The notes under the pieces: model-generated | What the model saw: only the letters and a program-made list of their open reading frames with translations | What the model was told of the DNA's origin: nothing | The model's database searches: none | Source of the DNA: Candidatus Pelagisphaera phototrophica | GTDB lineage: Bacteria > Verrucomicrobiota > Verrucomicrobiia > Opitutales > Opitutaceae | DNA length: 64,000 nt | Assembly (NCBI RefSeq): GCF_014529625.1 | Contig: NZ_CP076039.1 | Location: 1,302,001-1,366,000, forward strand | Reading direction: 5' to 3' | Shown: piece after piece, positions 1 through 7,919 of the stretch | Layout of the letters: each line of letters starts with the position of its first letter | How positions within the stretch are numbered: the first letter of the stretch is position 1 | Made by a program: the position numbers and the translations under genes

Positions 1-2
1 TA

Positions 3-89
3 AAACGAATTTTAAAAAAACCTTATTTAAAGCAGCGAATACGTGAATTAGTTAAAAAAAATAAAAAATCAAAAACTAGAACAATTTGA
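3..89 (+). CDS. possible C-terminal tail of an upstream gene cut by the window edge
   Basis: An open frame enters from the left edge and ends at TGA 87-89, giving about 28 Lys/Arg-rich residues with no recognisable motif. It lies 89 bases before the first glycosyltransferase, on the same strand and in the same AT-rich DNA, so it could be the end of another gene in that cluster. It is too short to assign, and low-complexity AT-rich sequence can stay open by chance. Confidence 0.25.
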   Translation, partial: KRILKKPYLKQRIRELVKKNKKSKTRTI

Positions 90-178
90 AGAGGCGTACA
101 GCACTGAAGAAAGCACTTATTCATATAAAAGTTTATTGTTAAAGCCATATGTTTTAAATATAGTAAAGTTAGGAAATA

Positions 179-949
179 ATGAAAAAAAAGGTATCAATAT
201 TATATATTTGTACGGGACACTACAAAATATTTTGGGAAAAATTTTATAAAAGTGCGGAATCTTATTTTCTCGAAAATTTAGATTATGAAAAACATTATTT
301 TGTTTTTACTGATGCGGATCACATTTTTGGAGAACAATCTAAAAATATACGTAAGATATACCAAAAACCTCTTGCGTGGCCATACCCCACCTTGGACAGG
401 TTTCGGATTTTCAAAACAATACGTGATCAATTAAAAGGGATGGACTATATCTACTTCTTCAATGCCAATATGCTTTTTCTTGAGGCTGTTGATGAGGAAA
501 TACTTCCGACGGTCGAGAAACCCCTACTTATGGTGCAACATCCCGGATTCTATCAGAAATCTCGAAAGGATTTCACCTATGAAGAAAACGATAAATCATT
601 AGCGTATATTCCTGCAGATGAAGGATCGGTGTATGTAATGGGAGGTTTGAATGGAGGCTTAGCCAAGAATTATTTGGAATTAATTTATGAGCTTGATCGT
701 CGTATCGAAATTGATAAGACTAATAATGTTATTGCTCGCTGGCATGATGAATCACATTTGAATCGCTATGCAACAAATTTTGAAAGCTGCGTTAAGCTTC
801 TGGATTCATCATACGGTTATCCTGAGGGGTGGAATCTTCCATTTAGTCCCAAAATTATTATTCGTGACAAAGACAATTATGGTGGGCACGATTTTCTTAG
901 AAATAAAAAATGCTTTCGTGAATTTATTAAAAAGGTGTATAAATGGTAA
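179..949 (+). CDS. family 6 glycosyltransferase (GT6, ABO/alpha-1,3-Gal(NAc) transferase type)
   Basis: Probable alpha-1,3-galactosyl- or N-acetylgalactosaminyltransferase acting on a cell-surface glycan. The 256-residue protein has no membrane anchor, as is usual for bacterial GT6 proteins. N95-A96-N97 (in YFFNANMLF) sits where vertebrate ABO enzymes have the metal-binding DXD; NXN at this place is known for bacterial GT6 enzymes, which are metal-independent. The acceptor/catalytic motif WHDESHLN is present at 188-195, essentially as in human blood-group transferases. AGGA lies just before ATG 179. The stop overlaps the start of the adjacent family 11 fucosyltransferase by 7 bases, so the two are probably translationally coupled. 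The DNA is much more AT-rich than genes after 3 kb, suggesting transfer. The family call is firm; the donor sugar is unknown. Confidence 0.88.
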   Translation: MKKKVSILYICTGHYKIFWEKFYKSAESYFLENLDYEKHYFVFTDADHIFGEQSKNIRKIYQKPLAWPYPTLDRFRIFKTIRDQLKGMDYIYFFNANMLFLEAVDEEILPTVEKPLLMVQHPGFYQKSRKDFTYEENDKSLAYIPADEGSVYVMGGLNGGLAKNYLELIYELDRRIEIDKTNNVIARWHDESHLNRYATNFESCVKLLDSSYGYPEGWNLPFSPKIIIRDKDNYGGHDFLRNKKCFREFIKKVYKW

Positions 950-1818
950 TTGTAAAAATATTCGGTGGCCTTGGAAATCAACTTTTTCAGTATTCTATGG
1001 GAAGAGCAGTAGGTTTGGAAAATGGTGTTGATGTAAAATACGATGTTACCAAATTTAAAACTGGTGGACTTAGAAAATATGAATTATCAAACTTTTGTAT
1101 TAACGGGGTTTTAGCTACTCGTATAGATATTATTAGAATTAAATACTCGAGACTATCAATATTGAAAAGGATTTGTTTGGCAAATCGTAAAAAACGGCCG
1201 CGCTACGGAAAATCATTTATCCCTGAAGAAAACTTCCACTATGCTCCCCTAGCCCTTGAAAATAAAAATAATGCTTATCTTTCAGGATACTGGCAAAGTT
1301 ATAAGTACTTTGAAAATTATTGGGACAAAATAAGCACTGAATTTATTCCCAAGAATTCACTTTGTAATGCTGCACTTACGTATAAAAATGAGATTTCCTC
1401 CTGTAATGCAGTTAGTTTACATATTCGTCGTGGTGACTATATTACAAATGTTAACGCAAATAAATTACACGGATTATGCTCGATTGATTATTATAAAGCT
1501 GCAATCAAAGTTATCAAAGATGATGTGTTAAAACCATATTTTTTTATTTTTAGTGATGATCTTGACTGGGCTATCGAAAACTTCTCATTTTTGAAGGACA
1601 GTACATTTGTCAAATTACCTAAAGAAACCGCAGATTATGAAGAGATGTTTCTTATGAGTTATTGTAAACACAATATTATAGCAAACAGCACTTTTAGTTG
1701 GTGGGGAGCTTGGTTAAATAGAAATAGAAAAAAAATTGTATTAGCTCCATCCAAATGGTTTACTGATTTAGAAATTAATACGTCAGACCTTATCCCTCCG
1801 ACTTGGAGAGTCTTGTGA
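943..1818 (+). CDS. family 11 alpha-1,2-fucosyltransferase (GT11)
   Basis: Predicted to transfer L-fucose from GDP-fucose in alpha-1,2 linkage to galactose on a surface polysaccharide. The N-terminus has the typical GGLGNQLFQY segment (9-17). The GDP-fucose-binding motif HIRRGDY is at 160-166 and the C-terminal family motif NSTFSWWGAWL at 248-258; 291 residues is normal for the family. The start ATG 943 lies inside the last codons of the preceding GT6 gene (7-base overlap). GT6 enzymes of the ABO type act on galactose already carrying alpha-1,2-fucose, so the pair could make an A/B-like trisaccharide; that is inference. Like its neighbour it is AT-rich and looks acquired. Confidence 0.9.
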   Translation: MVIVKIFGGLGNQLFQYSMGRAVGLENGVDVKYDVTKFKTGGLRKYELSNFCINGVLATRIDIIRIKYSRLSILKRICLANRKKRPRYGKSFIPEENFHYAPLALENKNNAYLSGYWQSYKYFENYWDKISTEFIPKNSLCNAALTYKNEISSCNAVSLHIRRGDYITNVNANKLHGLCSIDYYKAAIKVIKDDVLKPYFFIFSDDLDWAIENFSFLKDSTFVKLPKETADYEEMFLMSYCKHNIIANSTFSWWGAWLNRNRKKIVLAPSKWFTDLEINTSDLIPPTWRVL

Positions 1819-2149
1819 AATCGTCATACATCCCCTCCGAATCAAATAGAAAAAATTTATTTCCTTACCTATAACCGTTTTCAAAAACCATATCAAGCAT
1901 CTCAAATATGAATTCTAGGTTTGAGGTCATCGGTGCTGCTCGCTGATCGATCCTCGTAAATACGCCCACTGGCGATTTTTCCAAGCGGTAGGGTCGTCTT
2001 GCCAGAACGACCGGCGGGAAACGGAGGCCTCGAATTTCAAGGTGTCCCCAAATTGCTTGAGCCCGCTACCGCCCCGTCATTTCGGCGAAATGACCCTACC
2101 GTTAGTCAGGGCGTAGATGATAGCATTCAGGGTCCACCCCATACTCAAC
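1819..2149. other. intergenic region with a MITE-like inverted-repeat element
   Basis: No convincing gene lies between the fucosyltransferase and the convergent sulfotransferase. Composition changes here from AT-rich to about balanced. The only structured element is the inverted repeat at 1986-2101. Short open frames over 1999-2325 overlap the sulfotransferase or this repeat and show no family features. Confidence 0.5.
1986..2101. repeat. 116-bp element with 10-bp terminal inverted repeats and subterminal hairpins
   Basis: CGGTAGGGTC at 1986-1995 is matched by its exact reverse complement at 2092-2101. Similarity continues inward: about 20 of 26 positions match between the two ends. Each end also holds its own palindrome: GGTCGT/ACGACC around 1992-2012, and GTCATTTC-GGC-GAAATGAC at 2076-2094. 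The interior has no coding capacity. This is the build of a MITE or REP-like palindromic repeat. No second copy was noticed in the window and no target-site duplication is obvious. Confidence 0.55.
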
Positions 2150-2806
2150 CTAGTCGATCTCGTAGCCAAAAGCATCGAAGACATCCTTAAAATGGCGATA
2201 CACCATTTCAATCTGATCGCGCTCCAGGAAGTCACTGTAATATCCGGACGCCCCCGAGTACTTCGAGATGTGCTTGCCATGAATATGATCCTCCTTGTCG
2301 TAGTTTGAAAACTCTCCGTAGTCATATGATTTCTCTTTCACCTTGTTGATCGAGTATGTTTTCACCACGTGCTTTTTTAGTTCTGCATCAATCTTCTTCC
2401 CGAAAAATTCTTCAAGTTCTGAAAACATCAGGCTAAAATTAAAAGCGAAGTCAGCATACTTCAGGATCTTAACATTAGACTTATTTTTGATTTCGAGAAT
2501 ATCCCACATCCCCTCCTTCTCATATTCCTGGATTTGTTCTTTGATCACCTCATCGGTAGGATCCTTACCATATCGCTGAATCGACGAAGAAATGGAGTCC
2601 AAGGGATTCCGAATCGATGCTACGACAGGAGCCGAACGGTAATTCTTTTCAAATTTAGATAGACGGTGCACCTTTTTGACCTCCCTTTCAGGAAAGCATA
2701 CCCTCAAGGTGTTCCATAGCAGAGTACTGCCAGTGCGGGGGGGGCTGAACTGAATGATCGGGGGGTATACAAAATAGTTAATTCGTGCTTTTAGTATTGC
2801 TAGCAT
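2150..2806 (-). CDS. PAPS-dependent sulfotransferase family protein
   Basis: Predicted cytoplasmic transferase moving sulfate from PAPS to a carbohydrate or other acceptor. The N-terminal P-loop-like 5'-phosphosulfate site is SPPRTGSTLLWN (21-32). The 3'-phosphate site is the strand/helix around SIRNPLDSISSS (64-75), with Arg66 and Ser71/Ser74 in the expected places. At 218 residues it is short for the family but has both cofactor sites. It lies next to a glycosyltransferase pair and 7 bases downstream of a gene remnant on the same strand, so surface-glycan decoration is a reasonable guess. The substrate cannot be told from sequence. Confidence 0.78.
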   Translation of the reverse strand: MLAILKARINYFVYPPIIQFSPPRTGSTLLWNTLRVCFPEREVKKVHRLSKFEKNYRSAPVVASIRNPLDSISSSIQRYGKDPTDEVIKEQIQEYEKEGMWDILEIKNKSNVKILKYADFAFNFSLMFSELEEFFGKKIDAELKKHVVKTYSINKVKEKSYDYGEFSNYDKEDHIHGKHISKYSGASGYYSDFLERDQIEMVYRHFKDVFDAFGYEID

Positions 2807-2813
2807 AGTTTGT

Positions 2814-2954
2814 TCATTTCGTTTTTCGGAGCCGTTTGTTCTTTTTTAAAGAAGTATCCCAGTTGGATAAATGATCTAGGTAGGCGGTGTTGAAATCAGA
2901 ATGGGCTGACAAACTCGATTCTTTTTGGTAGTTTGGGAACTCCCACGATCGCAA
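2814..2954 (-). pseudogene. remnant of a gene upstream of the sulfotransferase (C-terminal piece)
   Basis: A minus-strand frame of 46 codons runs from just after an in-frame TGA (2955-2957) to TGA 2814-2816, only 7 bases before the sulfotransferase start. Its composition is protein-like rather than random: it is rich in D, N, W, Y and F, with segments such as SWEFPNYQKES and DFNTAYLDHLSNWD, and has a basic tail. There is no good start codon and no ORF continues upstream, so it reads as the preserved end of a gene that once preceded the sulfotransferase. The family was not recognised. A short TTG-initiated gene is the alternative. Confidence 0.4.
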
Positions 2955-3015
2955 TCAGAGGAGGTCATGAGGATTAATGGAGAAAGTTTAACCAGAGTAA
3001 TGAAAAAGCCCTACC

Positions 3016-3051
3016 TCATTGACAGCTCTCGCAAACTGTCTTTGTTCTCAT
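3016..3051 (-). repeat. short duplicate of the nrdA 3' end (TVCESCQ-stop)
   Basis: An 18-base sequence at 3020-3037 is identical to 3202-3219, the last codons of nrdA. On the minus strand it is in frame to read T-V-C-E-S-C-Q followed by TGA, so the redox CxxC tail of NrdA is repeated about 180 bases beyond the gene. An ATG (3049-3051) would give only a 12-13 residue peptide. It may be a leftover of duplication or recombination at the nrdA end. Confidence 0.5.
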
Positions 3052-3197
3052 TTTCATTCGAAGTCGAGTGTCGTGACTGCTTCTCGCGGTACCGATGGCC
3101 CTCTAGATTGTGAGTTATTGGCAGAATGCCTTTGTATTCGCTGCTGCTAATATTCGGGTGTCGCGTCCCAAAAGCCCTCGGTACAATGTTCGCTGTC

Positions 3198-6100
3198 TTA
3201 CTGACAGCTCTCGCAAACTTCCGGTTCTTCCGGGGTTTGTTTAGCCTGGGAGGAGGCGACTACACCTCGGAGGTCTTTCTTGGCTCCAATGGTGGCTTTC
3301 TCAATGTTGGAGGCTCCGAGGGTGCGGAGGTAGTAGGTGGTCTTGAGTCCATGCTTCCAGGCGGCACGATACATGTGGGACAGTGTTTTCATGTCTGGCG
3401 TAGCGAGGAAGAGGTTCACCGATTGGCTTTGGTCGATCCATTTCTGGCGTCGTGCGGCGGCCAATACAAGCCAGCTGTAGTCGACGGCGAAGGCGGTCTT
3501 GTATTTGAGCTTGAGGTCTTCAGGGATTTCCTCGATCTCGTCGAGCTCGCCGTCGAAGTACTTCAGGTTGTTAAGCATGTCCGTGTTCCAGAGGCCGCGG
3601 GCTTTGAGGTCGCGAACGAGGTGCTGGTTGAGAATGGTGAATTCTCCGGAGAGGTTGCTCTTAACAAAGAGGTTCTTGTAGGAAGGCTCGATACAAGGGG
3701 AGGTGCCAGTGATGTTCGAAATGGTCGCCGTAGGGGCGATGGCCATGACGTTGGAATTGCGAATGCCGTGCTTGGCGATCTTCTTGCGGATGGGAGTCCA
3801 GTCGAGCTTGCCGCCCCGTGGCACATCCACGACTGCGCCCCGTTCTTCCTCGAGAAGGTCGAGAGTGTCTTGCGGAAGGAGCCCGCGGTCCCACTTGGAG
3901 CCTTTGTAGCTCTGGTATGCGCCGCGCTCGGCTGCCAAGTCGCTGGACGCTTCGATAGCGTAGAAGGCGATGGCCTCCATGGCCTCGTCGTTGAATTCGA
4001 CGGCTTCCTGGGAAGCAAAAGGAATGTTGCGAATGTAGAGGGCATTCTGCAGTCCCATGACGCCGAGTCCGATCGGACGGTGGGCCTGGTTGGACCGTTT
4101 GGCTGCTTCGGTCGGGTAGAAGTTAATGTCGATCACGTTGTCGAGCGCCCGGATAGCGGTGTGGACCGTTTCTTTGAGCTTCTTGTGGTCGATGTTGCCG
4201 TCCTTGTCCAAGTGCTGGTCGAGGACGACGCTGCCGAGGTTGCACACGGCGGTTTCATCGTTGCTCGTGTTGAGCGTAATCTCGGTACAGAGGTTGGACG
4301 AATGGACCACGCCGAAGTGGTCTTGTGGTGAGCGGACGTTGCAAGGATCCTTGAAGGTGATCCATGGGTGGCCGGTCTCGAAAATCATGCGGAGCATCAG
4401 TTTCCACACTTCGATAGCGGGAACGGTCTTGGACCACATTTCACCCCCGAGGGCTTTGGCTTCGTAGGCGGTGTACCTCTCTTCGAAGTCCTTGCCATAG
4501 GCGTCGTGGAGATCGGGAGCCTCGCTGGAGCGGAAGAAACTCCACTCGCCGCGTTCCTCCATACGTTTCATGAACAAGTCGGGAATCCAGTTGGCTGTGT
4601 TCATGTCGTGACAGCGGCGACGGTCGTCACCTGTGTTCTTGCGGAGCTCTAGGAAATCGTAGAGATCGTTGTGCCACGTTTCCAAGTACGCACAACCGGA
4701 GCCACGGCGCTTGCCGCCTTGGTTTACCGCGATGAGCAGGTCGTTGTGCAGCTTTAGGAAAGGAACGATGCCTTGGCTTTCGCCGTTAGTGCCGGAAATG
4801 TGGCTGCCCGTTCCGCGAACGGCGGTCCAACTGCCGCCGAGTCCACCTGCCCATTTGGAGAGGTAGGCGTTTTCAGCGATGCCGCGCTGCATGATGCCCT
4901 CGATGGAATCATCCACGTAGTAGAGGTAGCAGGAAGAGAGCTGAGAGTGGCAGGTGCCAGAATTGAAAAGAGTGGGAGTGGACGAACAGAAGCGACGGCT
5001 CTTGTAGAGTTTGTAGAGGGCCTTGGCCTTTACTTCTTTCTCTTCCTCTGCGGAGAAGAGTCCCATGGCGACGCGCAGCCAGAAGAACTGGGGCGTCTCA
5101 ATACGACGCTGGTTAGAGAGGCCATTAGTCTTATCGATGATGAGGTAGCGGTCGTACAAGGTCTGTACACCGAGGTAGTCGAGCTCGAGGTCGGCAGAAG
5201 GGTCGAGCGTCTTAGCGAGCTCGTCGATGTTGTAGTCTTTGATCTTGTCGTTGAGGCGACCGATTTTAGTGCCGTATTTGACGTACTCCTTGAATTTCTT
5301 TTGGTGAAATCTTTTGAGAGCTCGTACGCCGTCTTTAACAATGTCCCAACCGAGCACCTCTTCATAGATATAAGAGAGTTGGATCCGGGCGGCGAACTTG
5401 GCGAAGTCCGCGTCTTGCTCGATCAAGGTTCGGGCGTTGAGAGTGACGGTCTTCTGTAGGCCATCCTCGCTGATCTCGTCGAAGATGGAGCGACGGAGCT
5501 CGGCCTCGATTTCCTCGAAACTGAGGCAGAGATCGAGCCCGATCATGGCGAAGTCGATTCGCTTTTTGAGATCAACGCCGTCCCAGAAATAGGTGGAGCC
5601 ATCGTCGTTTTTGACGACGATCATGGAATTTTGCTCCGGCGTGTCTACGCCCTGGAGGGCCTCCGCCTCGCGTAAGGACCGGCGTTCCGCTCTATAAAGA
5701 ATGTAGTGTTCGGCTACTTTGAAATGGCCTTGGCGCATGAGCTCTTCTTGAACCATGTCTTGGACTTCCTCGATTTGCACGAAGGCTTGACCAGTAGCTT
5801 CGAGGCGTTCGGTAATGCCGCGGGCCACCGCGACGGACGGCTCGGAATTCATTTCCAATGTGAGGAAGGCTTTGCGAACGGCGATTTCGATCTTTTGCTC
5901 CTTCCAGGGCACGACCTGCCCGTTGCGGCGGATCAATCGAAGCGTTTTCAGGCCAGTGTTTTGCTCCGTGGCGATCTTGCGTTGGCGGTTCATTAGCATG
6001 CATTTGGCTACATCATATGCGTCATTCTCTACCAGCGTATGTTCAATAACATCGTAAAGTTCACCCAATCCAAAACGCGTCTCCCGAGTCGAAGCGGACT

Positions 6101-6404
6101 TTGCCTCAAGCTTTTCGCATACCTGCGTAGCGACAATTTGTACCCAATCCCGGTTCTTGTCGGTAAAAATGTCTTTCTCGTTTTTGGACAAAAGCACGTT
6201 GGCCAAAGCGTTGCCTATGGTGTCCATAATCTCGTTCTGATCGAAAGTGGCTTCGCCCTCGTGGGTAACGACGTGAATCTTGGATTTTTCCGATTCGTCT
6301 ACGTCGCTACTTTCAGCACGCCAATTGTATCCCAGTTTCTTTTCACGGGAAACGGATACAAGGCGCTTTAGAGCGATGTCTTCTTCGAGGGTGGGATTGA
6401 TCAT
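3198..6404 (-). CDS. nrdA: ribonucleoside-diphosphate reductase, alpha subunit (class I)
   Basis: Catalytic subunit that reduces ribonucleoside diphosphates to deoxyribonucleotides. The 1068-residue protein is longer than the E. coli form because it has two N-terminal ATP-cone modules: a divergent one at about 43-143 and a canonical one at about 155-243 (LRLIRRNGQVVPW at its start), implying allosteric control by dATP/ATP. Active-site residues are visible: C482 in LSSCYLY, N694/C696/E698 in SNLCTEITL, and C711 in AVCNLGS. The barrel motif PTATISNITGTSPCIEP is present. The C-terminus ends C1064-E-S-C1067-Q, the flexible CxxC that re-reduces the active site. It lies 124 bases after nrdB on the same strand, so it is very probably co-transcribed in the order beta-alpha. 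Confidence 0.97.
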   Translation of the reverse strand: MINPTLEEDIALKRLVSVSREKKLGYNWRAESSDVDESEKSKIHVVTHEGEATFDQNEIMDTIGNALANVLLSKNEKDIFTDKNRDWVQIVATQVCEKLEAKSASTRETRFGLGELYDVIEHTLVENDAYDVAKCMLMNRQRKIATEQNTGLKTLRLIRRNGQVVPWKEQKIEIAVRKAFLTLEMNSEPSVAVARGITERLEATGQAFVQIEEVQDMVQEELMRQGHFKVAEHYILYRAERRSLREAEALQGVDTPEQNSMIVVKNDDGSTYFWDGVDLKKRIDFAMIGLDLCLSFEEIEAELRRSIFDEISEDGLQKTVTLNARTLIEQDADFAKFAARIQLSYIYEEVLGWDIVKDGVRALKRFHQKKFKEYVKYGTKIGRLNDKIKDYNIDELAKTLDPSADLELDYLGVQTLYDRYLIIDKTNGLSNQRRIETPQFFWLRVAMGLFSAEEEKEVKAKALYKLYKSRRFCSSTPTLFNSGTCHSQLSSCYLYYVDDSIEGIMQRGIAENAYLSKWAGGLGGSWTAVRGTGSHISGTNGESQGIVPFLKLHNDLLIAVNQGGKRRGSGCAYLETWHNDLYDFLELRKNTGDDRRRCHDMNTANWIPDLFMKRMEERGEWSFFRSSEAPDLHDAYGKDFEERYTAYEAKALGGEMWSKTVPAIEVWKLMLRMIFETGHPWITFKDPCNVRSPQDHFGVVHSSNLCTEITLNTSNDETAVCNLGSVVLDQHLDKDGNIDHKKLKETVHTAIRALDNVIDINFYPTEAAKRSNQAHRPIGLGVMGLQNALYIRNIPFASQEAVEFNDEAMEAIAFYAIEASSDLAAERGAYQSYKGSKWDRGLLPQDTLDLLEEERGAVVDVPRGGKLDWTPIRKKIAKHGIRNSNVMAIAPTATISNITGTSPCIEPSYKNLFVKSNLSGEFTILNQHLVRDLKARGLWNTDMLNNLKYFDGELDEIEEIPEDLKLKYKTAFAVDYSWLVLAAARRQKWIDQSQSVNLFLATPDMKTLSHMYRAAWKHGLKTTYYLRTLGASNIEKATIGAKKDLRGVVASSQAKQTPEEPEVCESCQ

Positions 6405-6528
6405 AGTTTTAGATGCGGCAGGTGGTTGTATGTGGGAACGGGAATAGGAATGGTGATTGCGTTTAGATCGAGTGACTCAAAGACAATAAGATCAAAGAAC
6501 CTTGTATGTTATTACAAAAGGACTCGGA

Positions 6529-7614
6529 CTAGAGGTCGTCGTCGCTATCGAGATCGAGAGAGGACGCCTTCTGATATTCCGTAACGCGTCCTTCGAAGAA
6601 GTTTTGCTCCTTCTTAATGTCCATCATTTCCGCTAGCCAAGGCAATGGGTTTTGGACATCACCAATGAGCGGCTCGAGGCCAACTCCTTCGAGTCGCCGG
6701 TCCGCAATGTAGTCGATGTACTGGAGGAAATCTTCTTTGCGCAAGCCGATGGAGTCCATGGGCAGGCAATCGCTAATAAAATCTTTTTCCAAGGTGACCG
6801 CTTCCGCCATGGTGTCGCGCAGTTCTTGCTGGAACTCTTTGGTCCAGATCTCCGGATTCTCGTCTACGAGTTCCATGAAGAGGTTGCGGAACAGCTCGAT
6901 GTGGTTGGACTCGTCGCGCAGCGTGTAGCGGAACATCTCGCCGATACCCCGGAATTTGTTTTGCCGGTACAGAGAAAGTATCATCCCGAACATTCCGTAG
7001 AACTGGGTACCTTCCATACATTGTCCGAAGACGAAAAGGTTCTTGGCAAAAATCTGCTTGTTGCGAGGCTCGTTGAGATCCATGTCCCGACGCAGTCCGT
7101 GCGACGTACGGGTGACAAACTCGTTCTTATTTACGATGGTCTCGATGTCTTCGAACATCGCCTCGCACTCGTGCGGGTTGATGCCCAACGAACTGATCAT
7201 GTAAAGCAGCGAGTCCGCATGGATGTTCTCTTCGTGACTATGGCGGCCGAGGACGAGCTTGAGCTCAGGAGCGGTCACGTGTTCGCGGACAACGTGTATA
7301 ACGTTATCCCCTACAATGCCTTCGGCAGCGGAAAAGTAGCCCACGCCCATCATAATGATCCAGCGCTCGATATCGGAAACGACGGAGTTGTCCTTCCATT
7401 GCTCGATGTCGCGGTTCATGATGATGTCCTCCGGTTCCCAGTGGTTCGCCTTCATCGTTTTGTACAAGTCGTAAGCCCAGTGGTACTTAAGCGGGAGGAG
7501 ATTAAAACACATCGATTGGCGGCCATTGATGACACGCTTTTCCGCGAATGCTCTTTCTGCTTTTTCCTGGTCTAGTAAGAAGGTTTTATTGCCGACTGTG
7601 TACGTTTTATCCAT
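6529..7614 (-). CDS. nrdB: ribonucleoside-diphosphate reductase, beta subunit, predicted class Ic-like (no radical Tyr)
   Basis: Dimetal radical-generating subunit partnering NrdA. Metal ligands can be placed: E98 (AAEGIVGDN), E129 and H132 (EENIHADS), E201 (MEGTQFY), E235 and H238 (DESNHIE). The residue four after H132, where E. coli R2 has the radical Tyr122, is Leu136. E98 replaces the Asp of classical class Ia at the first ligand position. Glu at that site with a non-tyrosine radical position is the signature of the Chlamydia trachomatis subclass (Ic), which uses a Mn/Fe cofactor. Y138 lies two residues further but is out of register. The acidic C-terminus (DSDDDL) fits alpha-subunit docking. 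At 361 residues the size is normal. The Mn/Fe assignment is inference from motif. Confidence 0.95.
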   Translation of the reverse strand: MDKTYTVGNKTFLLDQEKAERAFAEKRVINGRQSMCFNLLPLKYHWAYDLYKTMKANHWEPEDIIMNRDIEQWKDNSVVSDIERWIIMMGVGYFSAAEGIVGDNVIHVVREHVTAPELKLVLGRHSHEENIHADSLLYMISSLGINPHECEAMFEDIETIVNKNEFVTRTSHGLRRDMDLNEPRNKQIFAKNLFVFGQCMEGTQFYGMFGMILSLYRQNKFRGIGEMFRYTLRDESNHIELFRNLFMELVDENPEIWTKEFQQELRDTMAEAVTLEKDFISDCLPMDSIGLRKEDFLQYIDYIADRRLEGVGLEPLIGDVQNPLPWLAEMMDIKKEQNFFEGRVTEYQKASSLDLDSDDDL

Positions 7615-7919
7615 GAGAGGAATTTATGGTAGATGAAGTGTTAATTAGCGGTATGGGATTGACTTGAAACTACTGAAAGGGAGCAAAAAGGACCACAATC
7701 ATTGAGGAGTGGCGAATGTAAGTTATTTTAAGTTATCCACCTCTTGCTAACCACTAGATGGTGTGGCCTCTTAATTAAAGACCCCAAGATATTGTGATAC
7801 TTTTTGCGACGTCAACGAGTTTGTATCGTTTTTTCTAACGAATTTTCCTTTAAAGCAGGGGGTCGCTATCGCTAACAAGCTCATCTACAATAGCTTGTCT
7901 GAAAATGAGGGAACTCCTA
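7615..7919. promoter_or_regulatory. nrdB upstream region with one DnaA-box-like sequence
   Basis: This intergenic stretch precedes nrdB and must hold the nrdBA promoter. TTATCCAC at 7733-7740 (followed by C) matches the DnaA box at eight of nine positions, and DnaA control of nrd genes is known in E. coli; a single box is weak evidence. AAGTTA is repeated just before it (7720-7735). No clear pair of NrdR boxes was found; an AGATATTGTG segment near 7787 is only a partial match. No gene is seen. Confidence 0.3.

Larger units (their letters stand above)
2807..3197. other. region between nrdA and the sulfotransferase: gene remnants only
   Basis: No intact gene is apparent. The minus strand holds a plausible C-terminal coding remnant (2814-2954) and a short copy of the last codons of nrdA (around 3016-3037). 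The plus-strand frame at 2925-3113 has no family features and is not called. Confidence 0.45.

Noticed and set aside
2077-2325. Minus-strand frame possibly from a transposase
   Set aside because: It overlaps the sulfotransferase 3' end and the palindromic element; no transposase motif could be recognised.
3126-4331. Long plus-strand open frame of about 400 codons
   Set aside because: It lies entirely within nrdA on the other strand; its Val/Gly/Leu-rich product has no family features, while the nrdA frame is unambiguous.
7780-7800. NrdR boxes upstream of nrdB
   Set aside because: Only one partial match (AGATATTGTG) and no properly spaced second box.
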